A model generated the notes under the pieces. That model saw nothing but the letters and a program-made list of their open reading frames with translations, ran no database searches and was not told the origin of the DNA. A stretch of 64,000 bases of DNA, from positions 842,340,807 through 842,404,806 of the forward strand of contig NC_057801.1 in assembly GCF_018294505.1 (NCBI RefSeq), given 5' to 3'. Source of the DNA: Triticum aestivum. Its lineage: Eukaryota; Streptophyta; Magnoliopsida; Poales; Poaceae. Made by a program: the position numbers and the translations under genes. Shown here one piece after another: positions 48,201 through 58,487 of this stretch. The first letter of the stretch is position 1. Each line of letters starts with the position of its first letter.

Positions 48201-51200
48201 GTTTTGCAAACATCTATCAATTGGATGTCAAAGTAAAGTTATCTAGATAGTCATGTATGTGTCAAATCCGAACCATGGTATGTACTGTATTACGTGAAAA
48301 TAACATAAAAAGAACACAAAAGAGCTAAACTTTTGTAAAGTACAAATATGCATTACACGATCTAGTCATCATCACTTGAATGCTCATTCTCACTCAATGC
48401 ACCATCTTCCTGTCCATCATCATCAGTACCACTATCTTCATCATAGTTGTTGTCATCCTTCAGAAGATCGTAAACAATACTAGCATGAACAGGCGTGCCT
48501 TCTTCATCATCACGGCTATAAGTGTCCAACAACTGATCAATATCCTTCACAGTGGAAGTTGTCGAGGGCATTTCTTCCTGGTATGCATTTGTAGCATTGA
48601 GCTCGCCTGTCTCCAGTTCAGGGACATCGTACAAATGTCTATGACTGAAAGTCTGCACCACATTCCAGTCCTTTCCATATTTTGTGTCCTCCATGTAAAA
48701 CACTTGTTCTGCTTGAGAAGCCAAGATAAAAGGATCCTTCTTGTATCAAAGCGCCTTAACATTAAGACTTTTGAAGTAACCATCATCTTTCATGCCGGTC
48801 GCCTTGCCATGGAGATCAAACCAATCACCACGAAACAAAAAGATCGACCTTTCTCCATGCTTGTTTTTGGGGTACCGCAACTCCAGAACTTCTTTTAGAA
48901 CACCATAGTACTGAGTCTCTACATTATTGACAATTGCCTTCACCATGATTCCTGAATTTTGAGTTTTTCTTTTCTTTTCACGATCAAAGGTGTGATACCG
49001 AACACCATTCACATTGCAGGCAGAGTATACCACTATCCGCTTGTTTGGCCCACATGCTAGTGAGTACAAATCCGCCGAAACATGTTCTTCTCCTAAAGTA
49101 TATATCTGTCGCAAGATGCACACACAGTAGTTACATGGTCAGTTATTAACATTAAAAATATGCAAGATGGACATAACAAAGACATAAACAGATAACTTAC
49201 ATGCTTTTCGAACCATGTAGGGAATTCTTTCTTAAGTGTGTGCTCAATGTTAATGACACCTCTCCTTCGTATTTCTTCTCGACAAACCCTACAACAATAA
49301 AGCAAAAAATATCATTATAATTAATTTTCGCTAAGAGGCAATCACATACTTTACTATTAATGGTGATGACAACTTGACAAGTGAACTTAATCCATGTACT
49401 CCTCTACTTCAGGACAATTGGTAAGCACATACCAAACCATTTGGTCGTACTCGGTCTGATAACAATGGAGTTTGGATGACCCAAAACCTTTTGCAGCAAC
49501 TGAAAAAACTTCCAATTCATCAGGAGAAACACTCTGCTTCCCATCCTTGTTCCTATCTTCCTTGTTAAACCTTGTCTCAATATTAATCAAATATCTGGAG
49601 CAAAAGGTTAAGCACTCATCCACGATATAGCCCTCTGCAATCGACCCTTCTGGCTTTGCTCTATTACGAACAGTTCCCTTTAGGTACCCAAGCCTTCTTT
49701 CTACTGGATACATCCAGCCATAATGCAAGGGCCCCCTCAGAATTGCCTCATCAGGTAGGTGAACAGCTAAATGGACCATTACATCAAAGAAGGCAGGTGG
49801 AAAATTTTTCTCAAGCTTGCATAGAATTATAGGAATATCTTCCTTCATCTCATGAAGCACATCAAGTCTAAGAGTTTTCGAGCACAACTACCTGAAAAAG
49901 TTACCCAGTTCAGCAATGGCTTCATATATATCATTTCTGACAAGTCCTCTTAGTGCAGCTGGCATTACTTGTTGCAGAAGTATGTGGCAGTCATGGGTCT
50001 TCAACCCATGCACTTTACATGATTCAAGATCCATGCAACTTGCTAAATTACTAGCATATCCATCTGGGAATTTCACATTAGCTAGATACTCGCAGAATTT
50101 TTTCTTGTTTTCCCTGTTAAGATTATACTCTGCTTTTGGCTTCGTAAATCCACCCTTCCCATCAGGTTTCATATGCAGGTCTGTCCTTATTCCAAGTTTT
50201 TGTAGATCCACTCTTGCACTTACTGTATCCTTATTCTTTCCATCACTCTCTAGTAGAACCCCAAGTATATTCTCACATATGTTCTTCTCAATGTGCATTA
50301 CATCAAGGTTGTACGCTAATTTCAGTTTCGACCAATATGGCAGATCATACAAACTCACCTTTTGACTCCAGTTTGGTTCGCCTTTCTCAGGGCGCTTCCT
50401 CTTATTTCCCGGATACTTGCCTGGTTTGAAAACAAGTTTTTCTAACTTGTCCACCACTTCTTTATTTGTGAACTTCCGGGGTTTCCCTCTATTCTCAGTC
50501 TTCCCATTGAAAAGCTTGCTTCTTCTGTAAGGATGATTAGTAGGTAGAAATCTCCGGTGCCCAACAAACCCAATTTTATTTTTCAATGGCTCAGAGCAAG
50601 GCTCCACATCACAGTGCAGACATGCATGATAACCTCTTGTGCTACGGCCCGATAAAGTGGCCAGTCCAGGGTAATCATGAATCGACCACAAGAATGCCGC
50701 ATGCAAATTAAATGGTTCCCCCGTCAATGCATCATATGTTTCCACACCAGTTACCCAAAGCTTCATCATATCTGCAATCAGCGGTTGCATAAATACATGG
50801 AACTCCTTTCCAGGTGCTTTTCTCCCAGGAATAAGCAAAGACATCATGAAATTAGATTGGTCCATGCACATCCAGGGTGGGAAGTTGTACGGGATGATAA
50901 AAACAGGCCACATACTATATGAACTCGTCATGTTTCCAAAGGGGTTGAATCCATCCGTGGCAATACCAAGCTTCATATTACGGGCATCCTTAGCAAACCA
51001 ACCGAACACACTATCAAAATGCTTCCATGCTTCACCACCAGCAGGGTGTCTCATAACATTTGCCTCAGCAACCCTCTTCTCCTTATGCCACCTTGCATCT
51101 GCTGATTGTTCCTTTGACACAAAAAATCTTTGAAGCCTTGGGATGATAGGAAAGTACCTAAGTACCTTGTGAGGTATCTTTTTCCTCCCCACCTCGTCTT

Positions 51201-54200
51201 TCCATCTTGATGTCCCGCATTCAGGACAATGGCTCTTGTTGGCATGTTGGCCCCAAAACAATGCACAATCAAACTTGCAAACATGAATTGTCTCGTAACC
51301 CAAGCCGACTTCACTAAGAACATTCTTAGCTTCAGTGTATGATTTAGGTATATCAGCATGTGGAAACGTCACACTAATCAGCTCAACAAACTGATTAAAT
51401 GCTCTATTTGTAATCAGGTTGTATGATTTGATATGGAGGAGCTTTATAATGAACGACAGCCGTGTGAAATCACTACATCCTTCATAAAGATCTTTCTTGG
51501 CTTCATCCATTAGCTTGGGAAAGAGGTTAGGCTTATCCTTGCCTTGCCTTCCAGACATGAACATATCATCTACCATATATGCAACATCACCTCCGTTGGC
51601 TACATCACGGTCATCATCATCATCATCTGATTGATATGCAGCACCGTCTGTATTATCACCTTCATCATCACTCACCGCTTCACCATGAAAGACCCACCTT
51701 GTATATGTAACGGACATACCATTGCATAGTATGTGCTCCTCTACTTCAGCTTGGCTGCGGTGTTCCACATTCAGACAGTCCTTGCATGGGCACAATATGT
51801 CCTGATTTTCCCTAAAATTTTGGCGAATGAAACCCATAAACTCTTCGACACCTTTCATGTATGGTGGTGTGAAACGCGTTCCTTGTATCCAGCTTCGATC
51901 CATTGCACTACAACAAAATAGTTTACCGTTAACAAAATTATGCTTACACCGCATTGAAGCAAAATCTACTACTAACACAACTAGTGAATCCACTACTAAA
52001 CTGAAACAACAAAATGGGCACAAATTTAACCCTTTCAAGATTGATGAGAACATCTACTCAGGCAATGAATTTAGTAAAACAAAACCTCCTTCACATTGTC
52101 TTTCCTAAGTACAGCATATATGCTTGGTTTCCAAACGCCACGGACTTGTGCATGTCTTGTACACAAACATATATATGCTCACTGTCATTGCAAAACCATG
52201 CATCTATCTATGCTACATCTAACATTCGTACAGACAATACAACAGCAGAAGTAACAGTTTCAATCGTTCACACAATTTACCTTTACCTTGCAGGGGTCGG
52301 ATGGACTGATGCTTTGGGAGTTGGGGCCAAGCCGGGAGCACTGGTCTAAACTCTGCCCCTTCGTCAGGTGATGGATAGACTGCAAACTCTGAGCACAGGT
52401 GGTGATGGCACGGTGGCCAGTCGGGGACAGGTTGGGGACGAGCGATGTTGTCCCCGTCGTCGACGAGCAAATGCGATGCCTGTGGTGGAAGAGCGGAGAT
52501 AAGAGGGAGAGGCGGAGGCGCGGTGTGGTAGCCGGGGCGATGCGGCGGCGCTGTAACGCATTGTACGATATGGTGGCCGGATGGATCCACATGCAAGGGA
52601 GTGGATGCACTTACTTGGAATTGGCAACAGCCAGCCGGAACCGATCTGTGTCGTGCTTCGTCTATCACCGTCCTGCTTCTCCCCGCCGCGAAGCGGCGCT
52701 AACTAGAGCCGAGAAGACAATCAGATCGAATCACATATGCCCCGGGAAGAAATAACTAACCTACATATATGGTCTCCCTCAAAAAAAAACCCTGCAGATA
52801 TAGTCACACACGCCCAGGCGTATAGTCCAAGAATATTATAGCACGATTTGTATAGCATCCGAACTCTTTCCTAATGGCAACGTATAGTCCAAGAATATGA
52901 TGGAACGATTTGTATAGCATCCGAACTCTTTCCTAATGCCGGTTCGAACCCCTGTACCAATCGTTTTTGCATCGACTCTCCTATATTAAGTTTAAGTTTT
53001 TATAGATAGAACCAAACAACTTGACCTGACGAGCGCCCCATTCAAGTTTTTTTGCCCAGTCTCTTTATAGATAAGAAAAAAAAGTAAGATGTCATCGACT
53101 CTCCTATTTCCATTTTAACTTTTGAGATAGAACAAAACAAAATTAGCTCACAAGCTCCGAATTGAAGTTTTCAGCATAGACACTGCAGAATAAAAATAAT
53201 TGTGTAAAATTTATATTTTTAATGCCCGATTAATTTTTTTGTGGAGCAAGTACATATTTATATTAGAAAGAACAAAATAACCATCTAAAAAGGAACAAAA
53301 CAAAGTTTTCCCTTTTTAAGAATATAATAGTCATAAGTATTTCCATGGCCACTACCTACTTATATTAGAATAGAACAAAATAATTACAACACTCAATAGG
53401 CTTTGCAAAAATGATGGCGGGGCCCACTGCCAAACCGATGCATCGCTCCTACCTCTCAATAACCCGTGAACTAGCTCTGGTGGGTCCCACTGCTAGACGC
53501 TACATGACAAAAAATGACCATCACACATTTGTAGAATTCAGTGACTCTAGCTAGTTCGTCATGCAAAATACCAAACTGTCACAGAAATTGGCAACCAGGT
53601 GTGCTGAAAGGCCGAGGCATTCCAGTGACGTCCAACGTCACCGATTTACGATAATTAGTGACGCCACCTACGAGAACATCACACATTAGGCATTTCGTTG
53701 ACGTTGTCCACCATCGTCACGAGGATTTTCGTCACAGTATGTCAATTTTGTTGTAGTGGGCTACTGAAGTGGGGCCTTGTCTAACTCATAGGTGACATAA
53801 AGGTTTGGCTGTACACTAAAGTAGGCTCTCCAAGAGTACCTGGAGATCCATTTCGAAGGTATGCCTAGTTTTTACATAGTGCAGACATAGTAAATGATCA
53901 TTTCATTGTGTGCAAGTGCAAGAGATGCGGCATGTTTCATTATGTGGTGTTGTTTTGTTATAATCTCATCCTTTTGTGTTCACAGACTGGAAAGTATGCA
54001 TATTTATCTTCCAAGGGGACGTGTAACTAGTTTGTGTCACCTTGCAGAGGGGGTGCAATCAAGATAAAATTGAGGATTTCCAAGTACAAGATGTTAGGAA
54101 GGAGCCTTGCAAGAGAAGTAAGAGCTGCGCTGAGCCTCTTCAACCTGTTAAGGTAAGTCATTGTATGCAACTCAACTGTTCAATTCCTTGTTTGTTTCAG

Positions 54201-54995
54201 GCATAGTTAATTTGCTTTTTTCAATTGCTTTATTTGTCCTCAGTTAATGAGATGCCCAAAGAATCATGCCTGATGTTGGGTACTTGTATAACTATTAGTT
54301 GACATAATTAAAGGCCTTACCATTTAGTTACTCTGCCGAAGTGTGCCTCAAGCTTTGAAGTCTATTAACCAATTATTATTGCATGAGGCTCACAATCTAG
54401 TTTATACTAGACTGATGATTGCATAGTTTTGCATGTTGTAGTATGTTTGTATGAAATCCTCTGTTGTTCTTTATGCTCCCTAAGACTTTAATTGAGCTAA
54501 AGAATGGCCAACTGCTTGCTTACTTACACGCAACATGTTGTCTAAATTTGTAACTTGTCTGTGTTTTGGATTGGGCCCCAACATCATGCTCCTCTAGTGA
54601 GCTAAGAGGGATTTCTGTATGCAGGCTGCACTGACTATCTTTTTTATAATTTTTAAAATATCACCTGCTTATGCTTCATGACGTGTAACATTATTGTTAG
54701 TCCTGTTTTGCAATGTAGTACTAAATAGTGTCTTGCTCGCTTCACTGTTGTAACTATATTTTTGCCCTAGTCATGTGTACTTACGAAAACATTTCAGGAT
54801 GAAGTGACATCAACACAAAGATCTGCGAGCAGTGTGGCATGGCCATTACCGAATGATTATGGATTGGAATTGGAATGTGCTGATGTTCTCGAGCATCAAC
54901 TAGAGGTAGCAAAACAACGTGTACATGATTGTCAATGCATAATCAACAAGTTGAGACTGGACATGCAGGTATTAGATGCAGGAGTCAAAAAATGA
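39300..54995 (+). CDS. Candidate spliced host gene, interrupted by a CACTA element (low confidence)
   Basis: The 5' part (about 39,300-40,362) is GC-rich with CTCGAAACCCTAG-type leader text. Candidate exons follow. 40,448-40,533 lies after an 85-base intron with CTAAC and TATGCAG; it encodes GKNYKDDVSSGSNSLSNQD and ends YDL at GTAAGT. 41,042-41,141 encodes IGLHNEKVQDV before GTACGT, but its frame meets a stop after an A-run. 54,048-54,152 encodes RGCNQDKIEDFQVQDVRKE before GTAAGT. 54,798-54,995 encodes DEVTSTQRSASSVAWPLPND, then a coiled coil (ECADVLEHQLEVAKQRVHD) and a stop. The last two exons join in phase 0. The 41-kb and 54-kb exons and their 5' flanks look duplicated. No family is recognised. 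It could instead be two gene copies. Confidence 0.35.
39942..40160. repeat. 70-base tandem repeat, about three copies
   Basis: CGTCCACGGCCGCAGATCCG recurs at 39,961, 40,031 and 40,101. Looser relatives (CCTACCGGAG..GCTTCG..GACACCATC) extend upstream from about 39,730. The unit is in the GC-rich 5' part of the candidate host gene. Confidence 0.85.
40683..40837. mobile_element. Stowaway-like MITE, about 155 bases
   Basis: CCTCCGTTCCTAAATATAAG at the left and TATATTTAGGAACAGGGGCAG at the right are imperfect inverted repeats flanked by TA. The inside (GTCTTTCTAGAGATTCCACT) matches the abundant short Triticeae Stowaway group. Confidence 0.85.
41620..42140. repeat. Minisatellite with 31-37 base units
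   Basis: About 14 units built of ATATAGCAGCAGCAGGAGCAG followed by CTCATAGCAATTCATC. Units are 37 bases, or 31 bases where one GGAGCA is missing. Some carry point changes (CATAGCATCAG, CAACTC). It lies between candidate exons of the host gene. Confidence 0.95.
42141..43185. other. Non-coding or intronic DNA
   Basis: A GC-richer patch at 42,160-42,560 has open frames on both strands without a recognisable domain. The rest is AT-rich and leads to the CACTA insertion point. Confidence 0.4.
43840..46680 (-). CDS. TnpA-like protein of the CACTA element (Transposase_24 family)
   Basis: Multi-exon gene from ATG 46680 (MPPVLESDMHSREYLAEHKR). Exon 1 runs to about 46,358, has an acidic EEEAHGEEEDLIDEEE stretch, and ends AKSQAM at a donor. 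Exon 2 (about 45,885-46,099) encodes PEGSTMPKMKKHGRSKN. Later exons cover about 45,430-45,740 (RRGRGRRPTMGHGLQEYASR, KLSSKCGIHIRSRMHVATHW), 45,115-45,350 (CYRLKKKYFNGYTAQEAL, NITHENWTSLVNKWSDERNK), 44,950-45,030 (NKENREAVKHHQKTGSMSYV), 44,760-44,860 and 44,407-44,640. The final exon (43,840-44,058) is a coiled coil ending SKPDGS. This is the plant transposase (Ptta/En/Spm, PF03004-like) pattern, a DNA-binding accessory that recognises subterminal repeats. Exon edges are approximate; no break was proven. Confidence 0.7.
47081..47180. repeat. Short tandem repeat, about 38-base units
   Basis: GTGCAGACT(C)GGTCTTTATTCAG-like words followed by TTTCAAACAAG recur about three times. It lies upstream of the TnpA-like gene inside the CACTA element. 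Confidence 0.75.
47290..47990. other. GC-rich spacer between the two CACTA genes
   Basis: Words such as GCGGCCTCCTCAAATCCGC/GCGGCCTCCTCCAATCCGCC repeat (about 47,438-47,523). It probably contains the promoter or 5' leader of the TnpA-like gene. Open frames are present but none has a domain. Confidence 0.4.
48362..51903 (-). pseudogene. TNP2-type CACTA transposase with two in-frame stops
   Basis: From ATG 51,903 (MDRSWIQGTRFTPPYMKGVE) the frame is open for 671 codons. It has the Transposase-associated domain (CPCKDCLN), then the TNP2/Transposase_21 core: FGQ-like WGQHANKSHCPECGTSRW, FGWFAKDARNMKLGIATDGFN, LNLDVMHIEKN-type NLDVMHIEKNICENILG and HDCHILLQQVMPAALRG. A TAG at 49,888-49,890 separates NFFR from LCSK, and the same frame then continues through DUF4218 (FFDVMVHLAVHLPDEA) to 49,387. 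An exon at about 49,200-49,292 (EIRRRGVINIEH) and a DUF4216 exon from about 49,110 follow. A second stop, TGA at 48,746-48,748, replaces a usually conserved Trp before YKKDPFILASQAEQVFY. It ends at 48,362 in an acidic tail. DDE activity cuts the CACTA ends. Confidence 0.85.
51904..52760 (-). other. 5' leader region of the CACTA transposase gene
   Basis: AT-rich from 51,904 to 52,280, then a GC-rich block (52,290-52,700) with frames open on both strands but no domain. This is most likely an untranslated first exon and intron of the transposase gene. Confidence 0.4.
51906..51919 (+). other. Internal copy of the CACTA terminus
   Basis: CACTACAACAAAAT is identical to the first 14 bases of the element's right terminus, which is read on the minus strand. 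It lies two bases from the transposase ATG, so the ATG is preceded by TTTTGTTGTAGTG. It also supplies a plausible TTGTAG splice acceptor. Confidence 0.7.
52819..52942. repeat. 62-base tandem duplication
   Basis: CGTATAGTCCAAGAATAT begins both copies (52,819 and 52,881), and each ends near ACTCTTTCCTAATG(G/C)C. It lies in the right subterminal region of the CACTA element. Confidence 0.9.
52943..53758. other. Right subterminal region of the CACTA element
   Basis: Loosely repeated GACTCTCCTAT..AAGTTTAAGTTT/CATTTTAACTTTT segments are followed, from 53,600, by CGTCAC/GTGACG words up to the terminus. No gene. Confidence 0.6.
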
Positions 54996-55340
54996 TACAA
55001 GACACTAAGGTAACCACGAAGGAATTGGAGATTTTGCAGACTGAAATTTGTGCTATCTGAATCCGGCCAATCCTATTTTCTGAAGAGATTATACTTCAAA
55101 TGAAGTTAAGTTGATGCGCGTCCATGATGTATGAGCTGTATTTGCCCAGTGTATGTAATTTGCTGTTTGTGTATGCTTTATTATCACCTGTGCCGAACCA
55201 TAATGCCCAGTGGGTATAATTGGCTGTAATTTCTTTATTGTATAGTGTAGGATTATCCTATGTTTATATGCCTTGGTCTCTTTGTTGTATAGTGTATGTT
55301 TTTAGAGGTGATAGTATTGAGTAGGATAATTCTTTGAATA
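54996..55340. other. Possible 3' untranslated region
   Basis: AT-rich DNA after the stop at 54,995 holding two copies of TTGTATAGTGTA(G/T)G. No coding sequence. Confidence 0.4.
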
Positions 55341-55412
55341 TGCTATATCGTTCAAACGGGGGCCAACTCTCGCCCAAACGTTGTAGTGACCATGGCCCTC
55401 CACGGGCCGTAC

Positions 55413-55575
55413 GATCCATGGGCCTTGTATGGGCCGTTGGATCCATGGCCTTCAATGGGCCGTCGGATCCATGGGCCTTCAATGGGTCGTCAGATCCATG
55501 GGCCTTCTACGTCTCGTAGGATCCATGGGCCTTCTACATCTCATAGGATCCATGGGCCTTGCAATGGCCGACTCA
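55413..55575. repeat. 27-base tandem repeat
   Basis: GGATCCATGGGCCTT-type words start at 55,413, 55,440, 55,466, 55,493, 55,520 and 55,547, nearly always 27 bases apart. The remainder of the unit varies (CAATGGGCCGTC, CTACGTCTCGTA). Confidence 0.9.
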
Positions 55576-55879
55576 TTTATGGGCCTTGTACGGGCCTTTA
55601 ATGGGCCGTAGACGGGCTAGAGTGGAAATCGTACGTTTTATGGGCTGACCATAACGGGTCGTTAATAGGCCGTATTTGGTGATGCTATGAAAATGGCCCA
55701 ACAGATTAACGGTCCACAAACGGGTCGACTGTAACGACGGGCTGAATTTGGCCCACAAGCAGAAAATGACAGTAATGGGCCGTAAGTAACCGAATGTTGC
55801 AAATGAGGCCAAGAATAAATGGGCCCTCAGAAGGCCAAAAGATAACTTGTGCTGGAAACGACCCAACGGAATAACGGGC

Positions 55880-55995
55880 CATTAATGGGTATAAAGTGAT
55901 ACACTGTTCATTACGGGCCAGTTTCACCACCGGCCGTTAATGGGTGTAAAGTGATACACTGTTCATTACGGGCCAGTTTCACCACTGGTCGTTAA
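55880..55995. repeat. 55-base tandem duplication
   Basis: GTGATACACTGTTCATTACG and GGCCAGTTTCACCAC occur in two adjacent copies 55 bases apart. Confidence 0.9.
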
Positions 55996-56812
55996 TGGGC
56001 CAAGAGTTACAAAGGGCCTCATATGGGCCGAAAGACGTCATGGGCCATACATGGGCCAGAAGTGAAAACGGGCTGGAATCATATTGGATGGCCCAGATGA
56101 CGCTACTGGGCTTCATTCAGATAGGGCATAACGGGCCTTGGGTTAGCAGGCTGTAAATGGCCGTTAACAGGCTTTCCATGGGCCGGCCTGCCACCTTTTG
56201 ACCAAGTCAAACGGGCTGGCCTTTTCACAAGAATGGGCCTCTGTTGGGCCGTGCCACGTGTCGACGTATCATAGGCACCTTCTGTCCAATGAGTGGATGA
56301 CATCTGTCCCAACGATGAGCTGACACGTGTTTCCTCCAGCCAATGATGATTTTACACGTGAAAAATCCCTATTGGTCGGGGCTGTTAATGGGTTATCGGA
56401 TCCAAAACCCAACCCGATAGTTTAACGGTGTTCCGTTACGGTGGATGCCACGGGTCGGTCACCCTTGACGAAAGCACTTTTGTGACGCGTGATTTATCGT
56501 CATGGAAGTGGACACTTCCGTGATGATAATTTTGGTGATGTCATGGAACATTTCTACGACAACACAGGTATGACTATCTTAATTTTGTCATAAAATCGTC
56601 ATGGACGTACATGCATGACAAAAAACGCGACCTACTGTGACAAACACGTATCATCACGGAAGTGTATTTTTTGTAGTGTATGGTAATCGCACTGGGTGTA
56701 ATGTTGAAATTTTATGGTAAGGCATGAATTATGGAGGAATTTATAAGCTTGAAATTTTATGAGAAATTCACCTAGTTTAAATGTTGGTCAAAGTTGTTTA
56801 AATGTTGAAAAA

Positions 56813-56950
56813 AGAGAAGAAGTGACCAGCATGTTAATATGTTGAAAAAATGGAGAAGAAATGAGGAATTCAGAAACTTAGAGAAGAAGTGACCAACATG
56901 TAAATATGTTGAAAAAAGGGAGAAGAAATGAGGAATTCAGAAACTTTTGA
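56813..56950. repeat. 67-base tandem duplication
   Basis: GAGAAGAAGTGACCA(G/A)CATGT, ATATGTTGAAAAAA and GAGAAGAAATGAGGAATTC recur in order, 67 bases apart. Confidence 0.9.
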
Positions 56951-57399
56951 TCAATGAAATGCATCTCTCTGCTCTGCCTTTCTGTAAAAAAAAGGTTGCT
57001 CTGTGGGCCAAATTCAGAGCGTAGAGCCAAGTGCCGGCTAGACTAATGGGCCAATTGATCCAATTAGGCCCATTTGGGGGTTCTCTTGCGTGTTTTTCTG
57101 TTTTCTGTTCTGATTAATTTAGGCAATAAATCATAATGATGAAACTTTTTGTGGAAGCTAATTGAATTATCCAGAGCCAAACAATTAAGTTTAGAATTTT
57201 CTGGAGCTGTTAAATATTTAATAGCAATTTAATTACTCCAATTCAAATACACCGTGATTTAAATCAAAGACCAAACTGTCATGGAAAATGTGCCCCAGCT
57301 CTGGTAGAGGTTTACACCTGGTGCTAAAATTAATGAACATTTTTTAAAGGCATTACATTGAGAAAAAAATAATTTGTCTAAAAAATAAAGGGTGGAAAA

Positions 57400-57490
57400 T
57401 GCACAAAAAATTGGTGCGGCTGGGGACTCGAACCCAGGACCGTGTGGGTTTGTGGCATTTAGGGTTGTGCTGGTAACCGCTAGGGCAGAT
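57400..57490 (-). other. tRNA-like Pol III box pair (possible SINE fragment)
   Basis: On the minus strand a B-box-like GGGTTCGAGTCCCC lies about 45 bases after TAGCGGTTACCAGC, which loosely resembles an A box, and is followed by AGCCGCACCA. The 5' strand does not pair with the 3' end, so this is not an intact tRNA. It could be a tRNA-derived SINE head or a decayed tRNA-like repeat. Confidence 0.3.
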
Positions 57491-58114
57491 GGAAAGACTT
57501 CAACATGGGTAGGGAAGGAAAGTATACATAGTGAGACCGTTTGTTTGTACTGAATGTTTGCACACGCGTGAGAGTGGTTTTTCTTTGTTTTGCACTGAAA
57601 TTTTGGAGGGTTGCAAACGTATGTTTGCACTGCCACATGATTTTGGTTAGAGTGGCACTTGGTTTATGATTTAAAGGGAATAAATTTGCATGTTAGTTCA
57701 TGACTTTGTTTAAAGAAGAAATGATATGTTTGGGCATGGACATTTTTTAACACACATAATAACTTGGATAGATAAGAAGCAACACACCGTACCCTTACAT
57801 AGATGGGTACCCATAGATAAGTTCACGGACATGGCACGACACGACATGGCACGCACGACATAGAAAAGCAAAAAAATAAAAATGATAAAATGAAAACATG
57901 ATGAGCTTGACTCCGGGCTCGCACCCCTTCTTGAACATCTTCATGTTGACCTCCTTCTTCCACCTTGGCCGCGCGCCCCTTCAACACCGTCTTCAACTTC
58001 ACACCTCCTCCTCCTCGTCGTAGGGAAGGGAGTGCATTGGCTTGGAGTGGGATAGACGCTCTCATAGTTGGTGTAGATGTTGTACACTGTGAAGAAGATG
58101 GACTTGCAGCCGCA
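57491..58114. other. Intergenic DNA
   Basis: AT-rich, then GC-rich from about 57,950. Minus-strand frames downstream of the small ORF at 58.1-58.4 kb may be its 3' part, but no domain is recognisable. Confidence 0.35.
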
Positions 58115-58405
58115 TCAAAAGACTTGGCTGAGGAGCTCGTGTGCGTCAAACGGGTTGGTGAAGGTGACGGTGAGCAGTAGGAGGATGCCGCCGCGGTCAT
58201 GAACCTCGTTGAGGGTGAACATCCTAGGCGAGCCCCGTGAAAGGTGGGCATAGCTGGCTCTGAGGAAGGCGCGAGTGAGCTCGATGGACCCCCTCCACCT
58301 TGAAGTCGCCCACACATGGAGCTCCCTCTCCACGAGCACGCCCGATGGGTAGCGCAGCTCCAGCACGACAGGCGGACGAAGGAAGGCCAGACCGTTGTAC
58401 TGCAT
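58115..58405 (-). CDS. Hypothetical small protein, 96 residues
   Basis: The frame begins at ATG 58,405 (MQYNGLAFLRPPVVLELRYP) and ends LLSQVF at a stop. It includes RFTLNEVHD-like MFTLNEVHDRGGILLLLTV. A good TATA motif (CCTATAAATGGGG, near 58,490) and a C-rich leader lie about 85 bases upstream. No family is recognised. Neighbouring frames on the same strand are also open, so the true gene may be longer with a frameshift or intron. It lies between CACTA sequences and may be carried cargo. Confidence 0.4.
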   Translation of the reverse strand: MQYNGLAFLRPPVVLELRYPSGVLVERELHVWATSRWRGSIELTRAFLRASYAHLSRGSPRMFTLNEVHDRGGILLLLTVTFTNPFDAHELLSQVF

Positions 58406-58487
58406 CTTCACTTGGTCGCTTGGGTGTTTGAAGTTGGAGAGAATGGATTTGGCTTTTGGGTGGTGAGTGGGAGAGGAAGGAGATGCA

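Larger units (their letters stand above)
43186..53758 (-). mobile_element. Complete CACTA (En/Spm) transposon, 10.57 kb
   Basis: The left end is CACTACAAGAGATCGG. The right end, read on the minus strand, is CACTACAACAAAATTGAC. Both ends are flanked by GGC (43,183-43,185 and 53,759-53,761), the 3-base target duplication of this superfamily. Subterminal regions (43,200-43,500 and 53,600-53,750) are full of GTGACG/CGTCAC words. It carries a TnpA-like and a TNP2-type gene, both on the minus strand. Confidence 0.93.
55341..56678 (-). mobile_element. CACTA element end (Caspar/Jorge-like), left end missing
   Basis: The right end is TTTTTTGTAGTG at 56,678. On the minus strand it reads CACTACAAAAAATACACTTC followed by CGTGATGATACGTG and TGTCATGCATGTACGTCCATGACG, hallmarks of a very common Triticeae CACTA group. 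Upstream lies GGGCC-rich repeat text. A matching left terminus was not found, so the element is truncated or rearranged. Confidence 0.7.

Noticed and set aside
51906..53758. Nested small CACTA element from 51,906 to 53,758
   Set aside because: It would have the right kind of ends (CACTACAACAAAAT and its inverse), but the left copy abuts the transposase ATG. The three bases before it (TTG) do not match those after 53,758 (GGC), so there is no target duplication.
57400..57490. tRNA gene on the minus strand
   Set aside because: The B box is good, but the acceptor stem does not pair and no proper anticodon arm forms. Kept only as a possible SINE fragment.
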